Assembly (NCBI GenBank): GCA_002682825.1
Contig: NOKP01000013.1
Coordinates: 1,143,351 to 1,207,350 of the forward strand
Source: Neonectria sp. B-13
Lineage: Eukaryota; Ascomycota; Sordariomycetes; Hypocreales; Nectriaceae
Length of the DNA: 64,000 nt
Direction: 5' to 3'
Shown: positions 47,031-58,150 of the stretch, in pieces
Position numbering within the stretch: the first letter of the stretch is position 1
Layout: each line of letters opens with the position of its first letter
Made by a program: the position numbers and the translations under genes
The notes under the pieces: model-generated
Databases searched by the model: none
What the model saw: only the letters and a program-made list of their open reading frames with translations
Told to the model about the DNA's origin: nothing

Positions 47031-48665
47031 CTATTTTGCGCCTCTGCCCGCAAGAGACGCAGTCCGAGCCATCTGGGCATTCTTTGCTTGATCCCGGACT
47101 TGATCCCATGCCCTCCCCGACTTGCCTTGACGGGCATCCCTCTCCGCCCGCTTCTCCTCCTTCAGCGTCCGCGCCTTCTCACGCGGGTCGATAACCACCA
47201 GCTCATCTTCACCCTTCTTTCGGTTTCTGAGGTCCTTGCCCAGTTTATCCGCTGCGAAACTAAGGGAGTGTGACATCCAGCCCTCGTCATCGCTGTCTTC
47301 GTTGCCTTGTTTGTCCCAGGAAGTGCAGCTCTGGCAGTTTGCGATGAAATGTAAATCACAGAGACTGGCCTCACCCTCTTCGCCTTGCGCGCCGCCTTCC
47401 TGCTCTTGTTCTTCGTGCAGGGGTACCGCATTGTCCTTTTTCGGTGGGGCCTTTTCCAGCTTCGACTGAAAGGCTTTCAACATGCGAAGTGTCTTCTGCT
47501 CATCGCTAGCGGTGGCATTATTGGCACCAGGCCGGCGCTTCCGGGCTCGCATAGAGTTTTCGGGAATCATTAACTCGAGTGCTGACTTCTTCTTCTCTTC
47601 GACCGGCTGCTCGTTGTGAATTGTCCGTCTCATCGACGCTTTCAACGCCGCAATCTCTTCGTTGGCTTGTTCCAATGCCGTTTTCTTGGGTGCTTCAGGC
47701 TCCGGTGACAGGTCTTCATCGTAGTGACGAGCAGAGCTGAGCTTCCTTTCTGTTTGAGTTTTCCGGACTGGATTCTGCTCATCTTGGTCCTCTTCCGACT
47801 CCGCTGCTACGCTCCTGGGACGAGGTTCCTCCTTCTTCTTGGCCTTCTGTTTTGAGGATTTCGCCTTGGGCTGCGAATCCTCTTCTGGCACATCCATTAC
47901 CAGCCTTGTGTCGAACTTGGCCTTCTTGAAAACCGGCACGTCCTCGTCGCCTTCTTCATCCCCAAAGCTGAGTAGCTGTTTGCCTCCCTTCCTTTTCTTC
48001 TTCTTGTCTTTTACCGCGGCCGATTTGCTTGGTGCTTGCACAGCAACTCTCGCCCGCTTCTTCATGTCCTCGAACGGATTGACCAGAATTTCGATCCTCT
48101 CAATCTTGACCGTGTATGTGGGTCGTTCTGTCGCACTGTCGACCTCTGACTCGCCGATTTTCGCCAAGTTGTAGATGGTATCGCCTTCAATCCGGCCGAA
48201 TATAGTGTTCTTGCCGTTCAGCTCCTCTGTCTTGTCGAGAGTGAAGAAGAATTGACTGCCGTTGGTATCGGGGCGCGATTCGTTGGCCATGGCCAGCAGA
48301 CCGCGACGGTTGAACTTGAGTCGCGAATGGAATTCATCCTTGAAGTTGATTCCCGTCGGTCCTGCGTTCTTCCCCCGGCGCTGGTCCATGGGCCAAGGAT
48401 CCAAGTCGCCGCTGAGCGCCCCTCCATCATAGATGGACTCTCCGCCGTTACCTGTGCCGGTAGGGTCGCCACCTTGTAGAATGAAGCCGGGTACCAGCCG
48501 GTGGAATATTGTGTTGTCGTAGTAGCCGTCGAGGGCGAGTTGCAGGAAATTTCGACATGTCAACGGGGTCTGCTTCGCGAAGAGTTCGACCGAGAGTTCG
48601 CCTTGATTCGTGTGCAAAATCGCAGACGCCGTGGGCTGTGGTTCGAGATTATAGATCGCAGACAT
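47031..48665 (-). CDS. CWC27: Spliceosomal cyclophilin CWC27
   Basis: A single exon of 544 residues starting MSAIYNLEPQPTASAILHTN. The cyclophilin domain spans ~10-195 (NFLQLALDGYYDNTIFHRLV, GFILQGGDPTGTG, GSQFFFTLDKTEELNGKNTI), with the insert after GGESIYDGG that is usual in fungal CWC27. The active-site Trp position is Glu (TEELNGK), as in other CWC27 proteins, where isomerase activity is lost or weak. The remainder is Lys/Glu-rich and disordered, with basic stretches (KDKKKKRKGGKQ), a short Cys-containing segment (CDLHFIANCQSCTSWD) and a helical C-terminus (KARTLKEEKRAERDARQGKS). It is a component of the activated spliceosome (with Cwc22 in yeast), so nuclear. Length and C-terminal layout match fungal orthologues. 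Confidence 0.95.
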   Translation of the reverse strand: MSAIYNLEPQPTASAILHTNQGELSVELFAKQTPLTCRNFLQLALDGYYDNTIFHRLVPGFILQGGDPTGTGNGGESIYDGGALSGDLDPWPMDQRRGKNAGPTGINFKDEFHSRLKFNRRGLLAMANESRPDTNGSQFFFTLDKTEELNGKNTIFGRIEGDTIYNLAKIGESEVDSATERPTYTVKIERIEILVNPFEDMKKRARVAVQAPSKSAAVKDKKKKRKGGKQLLSFGDEEGDEDVPVFKKAKFDTRLVMDVPEEDSQPKAKSSKQKAKKKEEPRPRSVAAESEEDQDEQNPVRKTQTERKLSSARHYDEDLSPEPEAPKKTALEQANEEIAALKASMRRTIHNEQPVEEKKKSALELMIPENSMRARKRRPGANNATASDEQKTLRMLKAFQSKLEKAPPKKDNAVPLHEEQEQEGGAQGEEGEASLCDLHFIANCQSCTSWDKQGNEDSDDEGWMSHSLSFAADKLGKDLRNRKKGEDELVVIDPREKARTLKEEKRAERDARQGKSGRAWDQVRDQAKNAQMARTASLAGRGAK

Positions 48666-49769
48666 CTCGAGAGTGTGGCGCCGCGGGTTTTCGGAGCTGG
48701 TATTGTGTAGCTACTGTAAGAAGGCGGGAAGCGCTTCGTTGGCGAGGGATGAGTTGTTGATTGAGTGAAGTTACAGCGCCGAGCGCGAGAGCGCATGGAC
48801 TGCTCTATCCTTATCGATAAGACCCCCGGCAATTCGTCGTGAACAGGCGTTCCATTTGCGATCGACCTACCCGGGAGGCATAGTACGTTTCACAAAAAGC
48901 CGGTTTTGTGTCATTTAGCAGCTCTTTTTGTTGGTTTCCAGCATGCTTTGAACAATGAATGAAACTTTTTCTATTTGTAATGTGATCGTTGTATTGTGAA
49001 CTGTAGCGTCTTACATCGGCGTCATGTTGTTTGCCCCATTTACTCGCACGCACTGCGAAGGAGCCATGCTGTCCGTTATATTTCCATGATAACCGTCTGA
49101 ATGGGAGCAATCTTAACGTCTTGGATAATTATGGGTTCCATCGCCCGGAAATCTCAAGGGACACGAGTTTTGGTCTTTCATCTAGAAAAAAATACACAAG
49201 CTACCGAGCCCTACGAATACTACGAACAAGCTTGGAATACCTGACTTCACTTAGGCTATAACATCTCACCGCGCTGATAGGAATGACGCAGAAGTCAACA
49301 GCCACCATGGAGAGTCAGAGAGTGCTATACTATTATTTGAATGATGTTTGTACGGAATAGTTAATAGACAGGCCCCGTGTTGTTGTCCGGTCGCATCCTG
49401 ATCAAGCCGTGTCGGCGTACAAGTGGGTCTCCCACCGGCCGTATCCATCCGGGTCCGGCCGGGGCTTTGGCCATGTCCTAGTCACGATTAATCAAGACTT
49501 GGAATATCACATTATGCCTTTGGCTGTGGTAAAGCTCAAAGCTGTTACTTATTCCCACCGTAGAATAAGAGCGGTGTTTGCATTGTGTGCCTTAGTACTA
49601 TAACCAGGGATAGGGACATATAGTGTAGTCAACTACAGACTGGCCTGTGATGGGCGTGAAGGCCTGTGGAAAGAAAATCATTCCCGTACTTTGTCTGTAA
49701 AGACTTTCGAAGTTTAATAAACTGGAGGATGCCAGTCTTAGGTAATAAAAATGGGGTAACGATCGAAGG
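48666..49769. other. Intergenic region upstream of CWC27
   Basis: CWC27 promoter (minus) and the 3' flank of a possible small minus-strand gene. There is no supported gene and no striking repeat. Confidence 0.55.
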
Positions 49770-50225
49770 CTAGCTAGTGTGGAAGGACCAGGGCACCAGC
49801 CCAGTTGCAGATGCTGGCCAATTCGCCGTCGTCGTTGCAGAGGAGAACCTCAATGGCAAAGTTGGTAAAACAGAAGAACTGGAGCTCTTACCGGGCCTTT
49901 TATCAATTCTGGACAGTTTCTTGATCATTTCGTCAATAGGCAAGTCCGTTCTTATCTTTGTTTCCAATCTGGACTTTGGCCTGATGACAATAAGGTTGAC
50001 CAGGGCCGACGAGAACGGGCCTGACTTTACCACGGCCATTTCGTGGATGAAGCCTTTGTAGTATCTGTGATTTCTGTAGTATTTGTAGTCTTCGATTGAC
50101 TGCCGCGTATAGTAGCGATCAACGTCATTTGCATTATTTGGTGAACCAATACGACCACACCGAAGGGAACCGAGTTGCGCCATTGCCCTCGCAAGCTCCA
50201 GCAGCATATCGCCCGCCAAAGACAT
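49770..50225 (-). CDS. Possible small protein, unknown function
   Basis: A minus-strand frame of 151 residues (MSLAGDMLLELARAMAQLGS, then a Tyr/Arg-rich YYTRQSIEDYKYYRNHRYY, then LVNLIVIRPKSRLETKIRTD). Its first ~110 residues look protein-like, with amphipathic helices. The same frame stays open upstream to ~50289 (IERETRVIYQKKTPG) after a possible acceptor CCTCACCAG, so the true start may lie in an earlier exon I could not find. A GTAAGA donor at 49891 suggests the 3' end may be spliced, and the last ~40 residues are then unreliable. No family is recognised. It could be a gene fragment. Confidence 0.38.
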   Translation of the reverse strand: MSLAGDMLLELARAMAQLGSLRCGRIGSPNNANDVDRYYTRQSIEDYKYYRNHRYYKGFIHEMAVVKSGPFSSALVNLIVIRPKSRLETKIRTDLPIDEMIKKLSRIDKRPGKSSSSSVLPTLPLRFSSATTTANWPASATGLVPWSFHTS

Positions 50226-50912
50226 GCCTGGAGTCTTTTTCTGGTATATGACGCGTGTTTCTCTTTCAATATCTTCTGTCTTCTGGTGAGGGTTTCACTG
50301 CTATTTGTATCAGCTTAGAAGGCGCCAGAATGATATGATAGAGATGAGCTCATATTATGCTCTTGTTTCGTCGCCCCACCAATATCGGTCGAGAGAGCAA
50401 GAGAAGGGCGTTTGTGAGAAGGAAAAAATGGTGGGTGAGGCAAGGGGATATAGAAGAAATTAAATGAGTGAGCTGGGATACCTAGTCGTGGATAGCCATT
50501 GATAAATTGTGTAGGCCCTTTGCAGCTGTCTATAACTGGCTAGGTAGAACGAGAGAGGAAGATGCTAACGGATGAGTTAACCGGGTGTTGCATTGCTACG
50601 ATTGATTCACATGTGAAAGTAAAGTGGCATAAAGTTATTGTTTGAAAAGTTTGTGGCATTATTCATCTGAAGCCTTGCTAAAACTATGTGGAATCATATA
50701 CAAGTTGTCTCCACGCCGCTCCGTCCATTTCCCATTTCCTTCATGTCGGCTTGCACCCATCTCGTACAGGTTGATAGCAACCGATTTGCGACCCTTCACA
50801 GTTTCAACTGGAAACTGTGAGACTATTTGACAGTGGCATTCCGTGTGACAGACTATTCCTTTCGCCGATTGAGAAAATTCGACTTTCAACGCCATTCTGA
50901 ATCAACATCCCT
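50226..50912. other. Intergenic region downstream of the ALDH gene
   Basis: 3' flank of the minus-strand aldehyde dehydrogenase gene and upstream region of the doubtful small gene. A pyrimidine-rich minus-strand stretch at ~50360-50470 could be a leader. No other gene is supported. Confidence 0.5.
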
Positions 50913-52583
50913 TTAGAAGAGGGCACCCTGAAGCTGGATACCAACCGACTTGTTTTGCGTGTAGTTGGCAAGAGCAGCCTCGCCGAGCTCTCGGCCAATA
51001 CCGGACTCCTTGAAGCCACCGAAGGGGAGCTGGTGGTGAAGCTTGTTGTAGCCTGTAATTATGTGTCAGTGAATGGGAATTTGGGATTGTCGGGAGACGG
51101 AGAAAGCTTACAGTTGACCCAAACGGTACCGGCCTTGAGGGAGTTGCTGACGCGGATGGCGCGGTTGAGGTCGTTGGTGTGGACGGCAGCGGCCAGGCCG
51201 TAGTTGGTGTCGTGGGCCAGGTCGATGACATCCTTCTCGTCCTTGAACTTGGAGATGGCGCAGACGGGGCCAAAGATCTCCTCCTGCATGATCTTCATGT
51301 CGGAACGGACGTTGCTGAAGATGGTGGGCTGGATGAAGTAACCCTTGTCACCGTGGCGCTCGCCACCGGTCTCGACAACGGCACCCTCCTCCTTACCGGA
51401 CTTGATGTAGCTCATGATACGGTCATACTGAAGCTGGCTGACCTGGGGGCCCTGGAAGGTCTCCTCGTTGAAAGGGTCACCGACCTTGTTCTCGGAAGCG
51501 CGCTGCTTGAAGGCAGCAAGGAACTTGTCGTAGATGCCCTCCTGGACGAAGATGCGGGTACCGGCGCAGCAGCACTGGCCGTGGTTGTAGTAGATACCGA
51601 AGTTGACCCAGTTGATGGCCTCATCGATGTCGGCATCGTCGAAGACGATGTTGGGGGACTTGCCACCGAGCTCGAGGGTGACCTTCTTGAGGTTGGAAGA
51701 AGCAGCAGCCTTCATGATGGTGCGGCCGATGACGGTAGAGCCAGTGAAGGCGATCTTGTCAACGTCCATGTGGAGGGAGAGGGCAGAACCGGCAGTCTTG
51801 CCGAATCCGGAAACCAGGTTGAAGACACCGGCGGGGAACCCAGCCTCGTGGAGGAGCTCGGTGAAGACAAGAGCGGAGAGGGGAGTCTGCTCAGCAGTCT
51901 TCATGATAACACAGTTACCAGTGGCCAGCGCGGGGCCAATCTTCCATGCCAGCATGAGAAGAGGGAAGTTCCAGGGGATGATCTGACCGCAAACACCGAT
52001 CTGGGGTAGCTAAGTTAGCGCCGGGAGTTTGGAGAAGCTGGATGTGGGGTCAACTTACGGGCTCGGGGCGGGTGTAGTGGAACATGTCGGGAGCAATGTC
52101 GATGGTCTTGCCCTCGATCTTGTCGGCCCAGCCGGCATAGTATCGGAGGCAGCCGATGACAGCGCCGACATCGCCGCGGGCGTTGGTGATGGACTTGCCG
52201 TTGTCAAGAGACTCGACGGCGGCGAGGATCTCTTGGTTCTTCTCAGCAAGGTCGGCGAGCTTCAGCAGGTACAGGCCTCGCTCCTGAGGAGAGGTGTTCC
52301 TCCAGGGGCCCTCGAAGGCGGCTCGGGCAGCGGTGACGGCCAGGTCGATATCCTTCTCGGTACCCTCGCAGACGGAGGTGATGACCTCCTCGGTGGAGGG
52401 GTTGATGACCTCGAACTTCTGCTTGTCAACACCCTCAACCCACTTGCCGCCGATGTAGCTGGGGAATTGTTAGCTCATGCCCGGCATCAAGATGCGGAGG
52501 AAGGGGAGTAGTAAAACATACAGGCCAATGGGCTGGGTGTAGTTGCCCGTGACGGGGGTGGTGAGCTCAACAGTCAAAGCCAT
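50913..52583 (-). CDS. NAD(P)-dependent aldehyde dehydrogenase
   Basis: Four exons (52583-52522, 52458-52059, 52000-51112, 51052-50913) with 58-63-nt introns give 496 residues, the usual ALDH length. The enzyme oxidises aldehydes such as acetaldehyde to acids. Visible signatures: [20 protein letters not shown] (cofactor domain), FTGSTVIGR (nucleotide binding), the general base Glu in [12 protein letters not shown], the catalytic Cys in [18 protein letters not shown] and [17 protein letters not shown] near the C-terminus. It belongs to the fungal cytosolic ALDH group that includes Aspergillus AldA and the allergens Alt a 10/Cla h 10. No mitochondrial presequence is seen. The gene has a TATA box 72 bases before the ATG and a well-ordered, probably highly used codon set, suggesting strong expression. 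Confidence 0.97.
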
Positions 52584-52654
52584 TGTGACGGTAGTTGTGG
52601 ATGTTGATGTGTGGAAAGGGATGGGTATCTTGGAGAAGTAGAGATGAGGGGGGA

Positions 52655-52661
52655 ATCAAGG
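52655..52661 (-). promoter_or_regulatory. TATA box of the ALDH gene
   Basis: TATATAA on the minus strand, 72 bases upstream of the ALDH start codon, a normal distance for a fungal TATA promoter. Confidence 0.6.
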
Positions 52662-53928
52662 CTGTTATATAGAAGAGGAGATGTGAGATGTGAGATGAGT
52701 ATGAAACTGGAGGGAAGAAAAAGTGATACATTCGACGACGGGAGCGGCGTATTTAATCTTGGACGTCGACGCGGGGTTTACCTTCAACAGCAATGGGGGG
52801 AAGGCGGGTGGGAGGAGGGGAGCCGCGCGCACCTTCCCCACAACCGCCTCGCCTCCCACCTCCCAAGCACCAAGGTACCGAGTCCGGGTCCCTCGTCGAC
52901 CGCGTGCATCGGCGTACGGAGTACGGAGAACGGACTGTGGACTGCGGACTGCGGTACAGAAGTTGCTGGGGTTGCTAATTAGCGTAGCGTTGCAGGCGTG
53001 CAGGCATGCAGGCAGCACAAAGTACCGCTCTGGAGTATGGAGTAGTATGGGGCAGGTGGGCGTTGGTATGCGCATGGGCCATGAGACGAGGAGGCGAGAA
53101 GGATAGTGCGCTGCCGCAACCACGGAGTGACGGAGGGAGCAGAGTGCTAGGGAGTGGGTTTGTACCGCGGTATGCAAAATGCAATGGAACAATACCTGAC
53201 AGGGCAACATTTCCCTATTTCCTCCTAGCCGGCGCAGTCTAGAGGCCAAACACCGAAGACGCCGTCCGCCCGTTCCCCCTCCCCCCTCAACCCCTCCCGC
53301 TACCGCAACCGCTCTGCTTGAGGGACTTACAGCTGCAAAGCGGGAGCCGACGGGACTGTTCGAACTTCATCGACGTCCTACGTAAGGTTGGCGTTGGCTC
53401 GACCCAAGTGTGTCTCGGATGCTGCACTCCTCCACGCCTCCACGCTCAAGTGGATGGAACGAGGACGGGTCCGCGAATCACACGCCCGACCCGGAGCGGA
53501 TGAGGCACGCGGCCCCACATGTCTATGAGCTTCCCCGCAACCGGTGGCCAATGGCGGAGGGGCACAGACGGCCAGATGGAGGGCCTGGAGAGCACCAGCC
53601 TCATCATGATGGGTTCAGGGTGCTGGCTCGAACGAGTCAAGACCTGATGAATCTTCTTGTCAGATGGTCTCCTCTCCTTCTCGTCGCGCTCAAACAGGAC
53701 CCAAACAGGACCCAGCCGAGTGCGGTAATCTTTGCCTGACAAATCCTGCAGAGCCCCGGATCCGATCTAGGTACATGGCTACCTTGCGCCGCACCGAACC
53801 CGAGTCGGGACAAGCGTTTCCCCGCCCGTACGTCTGTAGTTTGTTGCCGCACTTCAGTCTCCGGACGTCTGTCGTTCTGTGGCAACCTTGTTCGTATTGC
53901 CGTGACCCTGTCGGCAGCATGTCGCAAG

Positions 53929-53965
53929 TCGCACGTCTCACGTCTCACGTCTCACGTCGCACCGT
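53929..53965. repeat. 7-bp tandem repeat, TCACGTC unit
   Basis: About four consecutive copies of TCACGTC-like units flanked by GTCGCAC variants. Each full unit contains a CACGT core. Confidence 0.75.
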
Positions 53966-55020
53966 CGCAACCATTGTTGTCTACTGCATTGGTATGGGCC
54001 TCTGAGGCTCTGAACCGCTGCTCGGACTGAAGGCGGCCAAGTGATATGCCGCCGCTTGGACTCTTGCTGTTGACAATCACGGGCAGATCATCCGACCAGT
54101 TCCCCAATACGGGCACGATCCATTGACCCCTCCTCCCTCCTCCGTGAACACTATGTACCTAGACCATCACCTACTCTCCACCATTTGGCCCCTCCGCCAC
54201 CCCTCCCTCTTGACATAGCTCCGGAGCGTTTACGTAGCCTGGAAAAGAAATGGTGGCAGTCGAATCTTCATCGCTGCCGCATTTCTACACACTACACAGC
54301 ACGGTACGTCCGGAACCGCGCCTCGTGCCCCCAATATCGTTACATGCTCCTTACTAGTGCATACTTCCGTACATCCTCCTCCCTGCAACGATGTGGAATC
54401 TAGCAGGGCGTGCTTTTTGTTTGCTCTGCTCTGCCGCAATTGCGCGGCGCCACTCGCACCCCGCATTGACGTCGTGGATCTGGGATTGTGTGGGATTGTT
54501 TGCGGTTTGCTTGGGTTGGAGCTGGGGCCATAGAGCATCGGCGCATGGAGCACTGGAGCACCAACAAGCCTGCAAGCCAAGGGTGCCGAGGTGCTATGAT
54601 GAGGTGGGATATGATGGGCTCTGATATGCGCCCCTTGCGAAAGTTGCAACTCCGCGACGACGCCCACTGGGCCACACAAACTGCCCGGCATGGTAATGCC
54701 CCCAAGAGCGTAACTTAGACCCTGATGCCCCATCGCCCCGCATCCATCTGGGTTCGTGGTTCCCAAAAAAGATGCAATGCCGTCCTGCGCCCTCCACTGC
54801 GTGTGGCTCTCAACCTCTCGCTCCCTCGCTTCACCAGGAGCCGACACCCCACTGTATGCTCGCGTACCGTAACAGTCGCCGCCAGCCTGTCACAGCGCCG
54901 AGGATCCCATCCACGCGAAAAAAAAACATTTCGCCGCGTTGCGTTGGTTTTCTGGGCGCTTCCTCGGCGTAATGGGCAGCGAGCCATCAACCCCGCACGC
55001 CAAGGCTGTGCTCCGCGGCA

Positions 55021-55050
55021 ACCCTGGACAACCCTGGACAACCCCAGACA
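55021..55050. repeat. 10-bp tandem repeat, ACCCTGGACA unit
   Basis: Two identical units and a third with changes near its centre. Confidence 0.75.
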
Positions 55051-56917
55051 GCCACCACGCGCCTCGCACCAAGCCATGAGCCCAGACGTCTCCAACTTTG
55101 CCGCCGGTCGTCCTAGCCTGTTGGCCCCCGTGACCTTGCAACCAGCTTCCACTTGGCCGGCAGCCGTCGTGGGTGAGGCTTGTCGCGGACCCGCAGGCTC
55201 GCTGGTCGATTGCGGCTCCGCTGCGACTCCGTCACTCCGTCACTCCGTCCTGCCGGCGACGGCGGGGACTGGCCCACTCCCTCATCGCGGCGTGGTGCAT
55301 CGCAGCCCACAGTCGACAGCACTAGCTAAGAGCCAACCCGCCACGGCCATGGAGAATGCTGGTACCTGATTACTCTGATTACCCAAAACTCCTTGGAAGG
55401 AGACATCATTGGATCCTTTGGTGTTTTTGCTCGACCCATCTCAATCAGCATCGCCCCCGTATCCATCCATGTGGGAGCGGCTCTCCGCACGCCGCCTCCT
55501 TGTCGCCCTGCCGCCCTGTCGTTCGGCCCACCGGTGGGCGGGCGAAACGGAAACGGCTGTATGGAACATGATCAGCCGCTCTCCAAAGATGCCAGAGCCG
55601 CATATTGTTGAGGTTGGAGACTCTTCTAGCCCTGGATTAGGTTACCATTCTGACAAACGAAGCCATTCGACTGGTTCTCGAATTGGCTCATTCCATCTAT
55701 ACCCCGCTAGATCACCAAGTCTACCTCGATACAGACGCTGGACGGTACATTCAATCATACGTACATCTGCGTACCCCACATCTGGGGGGAGCGGAGATGC
55801 CATGGCCTCATCCTCCTCGACCATCCTCAGGAACCTCTACATGTCCGTGTAAGCCGCCGGAGGGGACGATGGTACACATGTACTACGTGCGTGTAGGCAG
55901 TAAACATGTCTTGATGCGTTGCCACATGGCCTACCCCATACACACCTTGTGTCTCGGAGCCGTCTTTTGAGTCTCGGCTGTCCGCGTTGACCCAACCATG
56001 GCTGAAGAGCCCCTGTCTCCTGAGTGGGTTCATCGACTGATGTTATAGTTCAGCTGGGACGTCCCAACGACAGACCTCGGGAACTTGGAGAACCCTCCCT
56101 CCCCAGATTCTCTCCCCAGACTGCTCGACTCCCTTGGCAGCGCCGGCCCCTGGTCTGTCCCCCAGATCTGTCCCACAGACCCTCTCTCCCCAGACCCAGA
56201 GATCCCACGGGCTTATTTGGAGCCGTCTGACGCCGTTGCCGCCTTATTAATTGCGCATATCTGCGGATGTGCGGAAGTGCGGAAGCCAGCGGAAACATGT
56301 GACTTGCTGCCTCCCGAAGGATGGATGCTGAAATATTTGGGGATTGTTCACTCCATTCTTCTTCTGTATGACAAAATGATTGGAAATGGTCTGTATTCTT
56401 TTGCAAAGCAACGCGGAGCAAATGTTTGATGACTACTCAGGGAAGCATAGTAGAGATCACCGCGCTCGATTTCAGGTGCTGTTGCTTAGAGAAGTACTGT
56501 TTGCGGATTCTTCTCCTGAACAGCCGCCTGCATCCAGACCAGCAACAAGTTTTACTGCACGAGAAAATACACAAATATTGACGAAGCTGGTACAATTTCA
56601 GATTGAAAGCAATACGCAGACAAACACGTTTGGTCACTTCTTGGAACGCTCTGTTCCTTACAAAACCAAAAAAATCTTGTGTTTCCATTGCGGTGGCATG
56701 TGCTGGGCCGTGAATCACACCCAATGGAGGGGGAAGGAGCAGACACCGACGGCCGTCGACAGCTGCCTGCCAGGTGAATGCTTATTCGCGTTGGGGGATG
56801 TAAACACTTAGCCAGTCGACGCGACCTTGTTCAACTCTCGCATCCTCCTTTCCACTTGTCCTTTTGACACCCTGTTACCAGCAATTGCCCAAGATCACCA
56901 CACCACAACGAATCGTC

Positions 56918-58150
56918 ATGGCAGTTCTGCCAACAGTTCCTGGACTATCCGTGAACATCAGGGTCGCCGGAAAGATCGCGACCGAATACCAGGATCCGCA
57001 AGCTAACGAGAATCCTGAATCCGATGGCGTTTCCTCTCACTGCTACATTGAATCAGTGGCTGGGGCGGAGTTCGCCGTTGTAACGACAATAACTCCCCAG
57101 TATCGTGTCAACCGTACGCAAAACTTACTGTGTTCATTCCCCCGCATTGATGGGACTTCAACGACTGGTCTGAGTCGGTTTCTTCACTTCGCTAGGGTGA
57201 ACACAGAGACTCTGGTCCAATCCAGTGTAGCATACTCGACATCAGACAGCCCAAACACGTTCAGAGAAGGGAACTTCGTTTTTGTTCCTATCACCACAAG
57301 TAAGCCTGGCATAGTGATTTAGTTGAGCTTCTTTAATAGTAGAACACAGACGATGAGTCTCGGATCTTGCGCTCCGGCGAAGCAGACTTTGCAAAGTCGT
57401 TGGGCACAATCACTGTCACAGTCATGGTTGGCACGCCTACGGGGAAGCGGGTGCCTTACTCTCCCAAGAAGATCGATATGCAGGAAAGATTCAACCTTCA
57501 TGAGAAAGCATTGAAAGGAAAGGACTTGGCGCATGGGTCATCGTACGAGGGCCGATATCAAATATGGCTGTTGTTCATCGAAGCTAATGGTCTCCAGTCT
57601 CTCTACCGGAAGCCTCGTCAGTCAGCCTACGACGCAGGGCTACGTTGACGAAAGGATAGTCGGCATATTTTACTTTCATCACCGATCTCATGGTACGAAA
57701 AATGGTCATTCTGGAGCTATTGAAACTGCGCGAGGGTTGACTAACTTGATAAACAGATGCATTGAAGAGCCGAATGCTTATCCCTCGTTCTCGATCGCCA
57801 TCGCCTCCATCTCCTCGCGCTGATGATGTTCTGGGTCGTCTTTCTGAAGCCGAAATTCGTCGTCTTGCGAGCGAAAGGCTGCGCGAGGTCAAGGTACGCA
57901 ACGTTTCTTGAAACTTATCCTTGCTGGCCCCGAGCTTTCATCTTGTTATAATTTAAGACACGAAGACCCGCATCGGTTCCTGTGACTTGACTGTCTATCT
58001 ATAGAGCCTGGCTAACTAGAGGACTGTGTCAAGAACGAAAACTCCACGCCAATCAAGCGAGAAAGCGAGTCTACGCCACAGGTAGTACGGCCACTCAAAG
58101 TGGTTAAGCTCGAGGACGGGACGGAAGCCTTTGACTTGACGGAGGACTGA
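56918..58150 (+). CDS. DUF7918-type fungal protein
   Basis: Five exons (56918-57299, 57350-57542, 57598-57692, 57757-57893, 58022-58150) give 311 residues. Each junction restores a family-like segment. The N-terminus MAVLPTVPGLSVNIRVAGKI, then SHCYIESVAGAEFAVV, resembles the DUF7918 beta domain. After the first intron comes DESRILRSGEADFAKSLGTI, then LHEKALKGKDLAHGSS, a beta strand IVGIFYFHHRSHDALKSRML, Pro/Arg-rich RSRSPSPPRADD and a helical segment. The C-terminus (NENSTPIKREST, then KLEDGTEAFDLTED) carries a short charged motif resembling a SUMO-type site. The family is common in filamentous fungi and has no known biochemical role. It has no signal peptide or membrane segment. Exon 5 uses the second AG of CTAGAG. 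Confidence 0.85.

Larger units (their letters stand above)
52584..56917. other. Large intergenic region between ALDH and DUF7918 genes
   Basis: Divergent promoter space of ~4.3 kb. The ALDH side holds its TATA box and a GTACGGA tandem (52914-52928). Further right are a TCACGTC array (53929-53965) and a 10-bp ACCCTGGACA array (55021-55050). Frames such as 54725-55369 (plus) and 56380-56811 (plus) show no domain and are not supported. Confidence 0.5.

Noticed and set aside
49800..49895. Splice from the GTAAGA donor to the CATTGAG acceptor in the small gene, giving LLCNDDGELASICNWAGALV
   Set aside because: The phases do not match. The donor leaves one base, which shifts the downstream frame away from that peptide.
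51179..52009. Long antisense frame (276 codons, plus strand) across the ALDH gene
   Set aside because: It mirrors the ALDH coding exon with strong codon bias, has no domain, and runs through an intron. It is a typical shadow frame.
54725..55369. 214-codon plus-strand frame between ALDH and the DUF7918 gene
   Set aside because: Includes the ACCCTGGACA repeat, Arg/Pro-rich, no domain or conserved segment.
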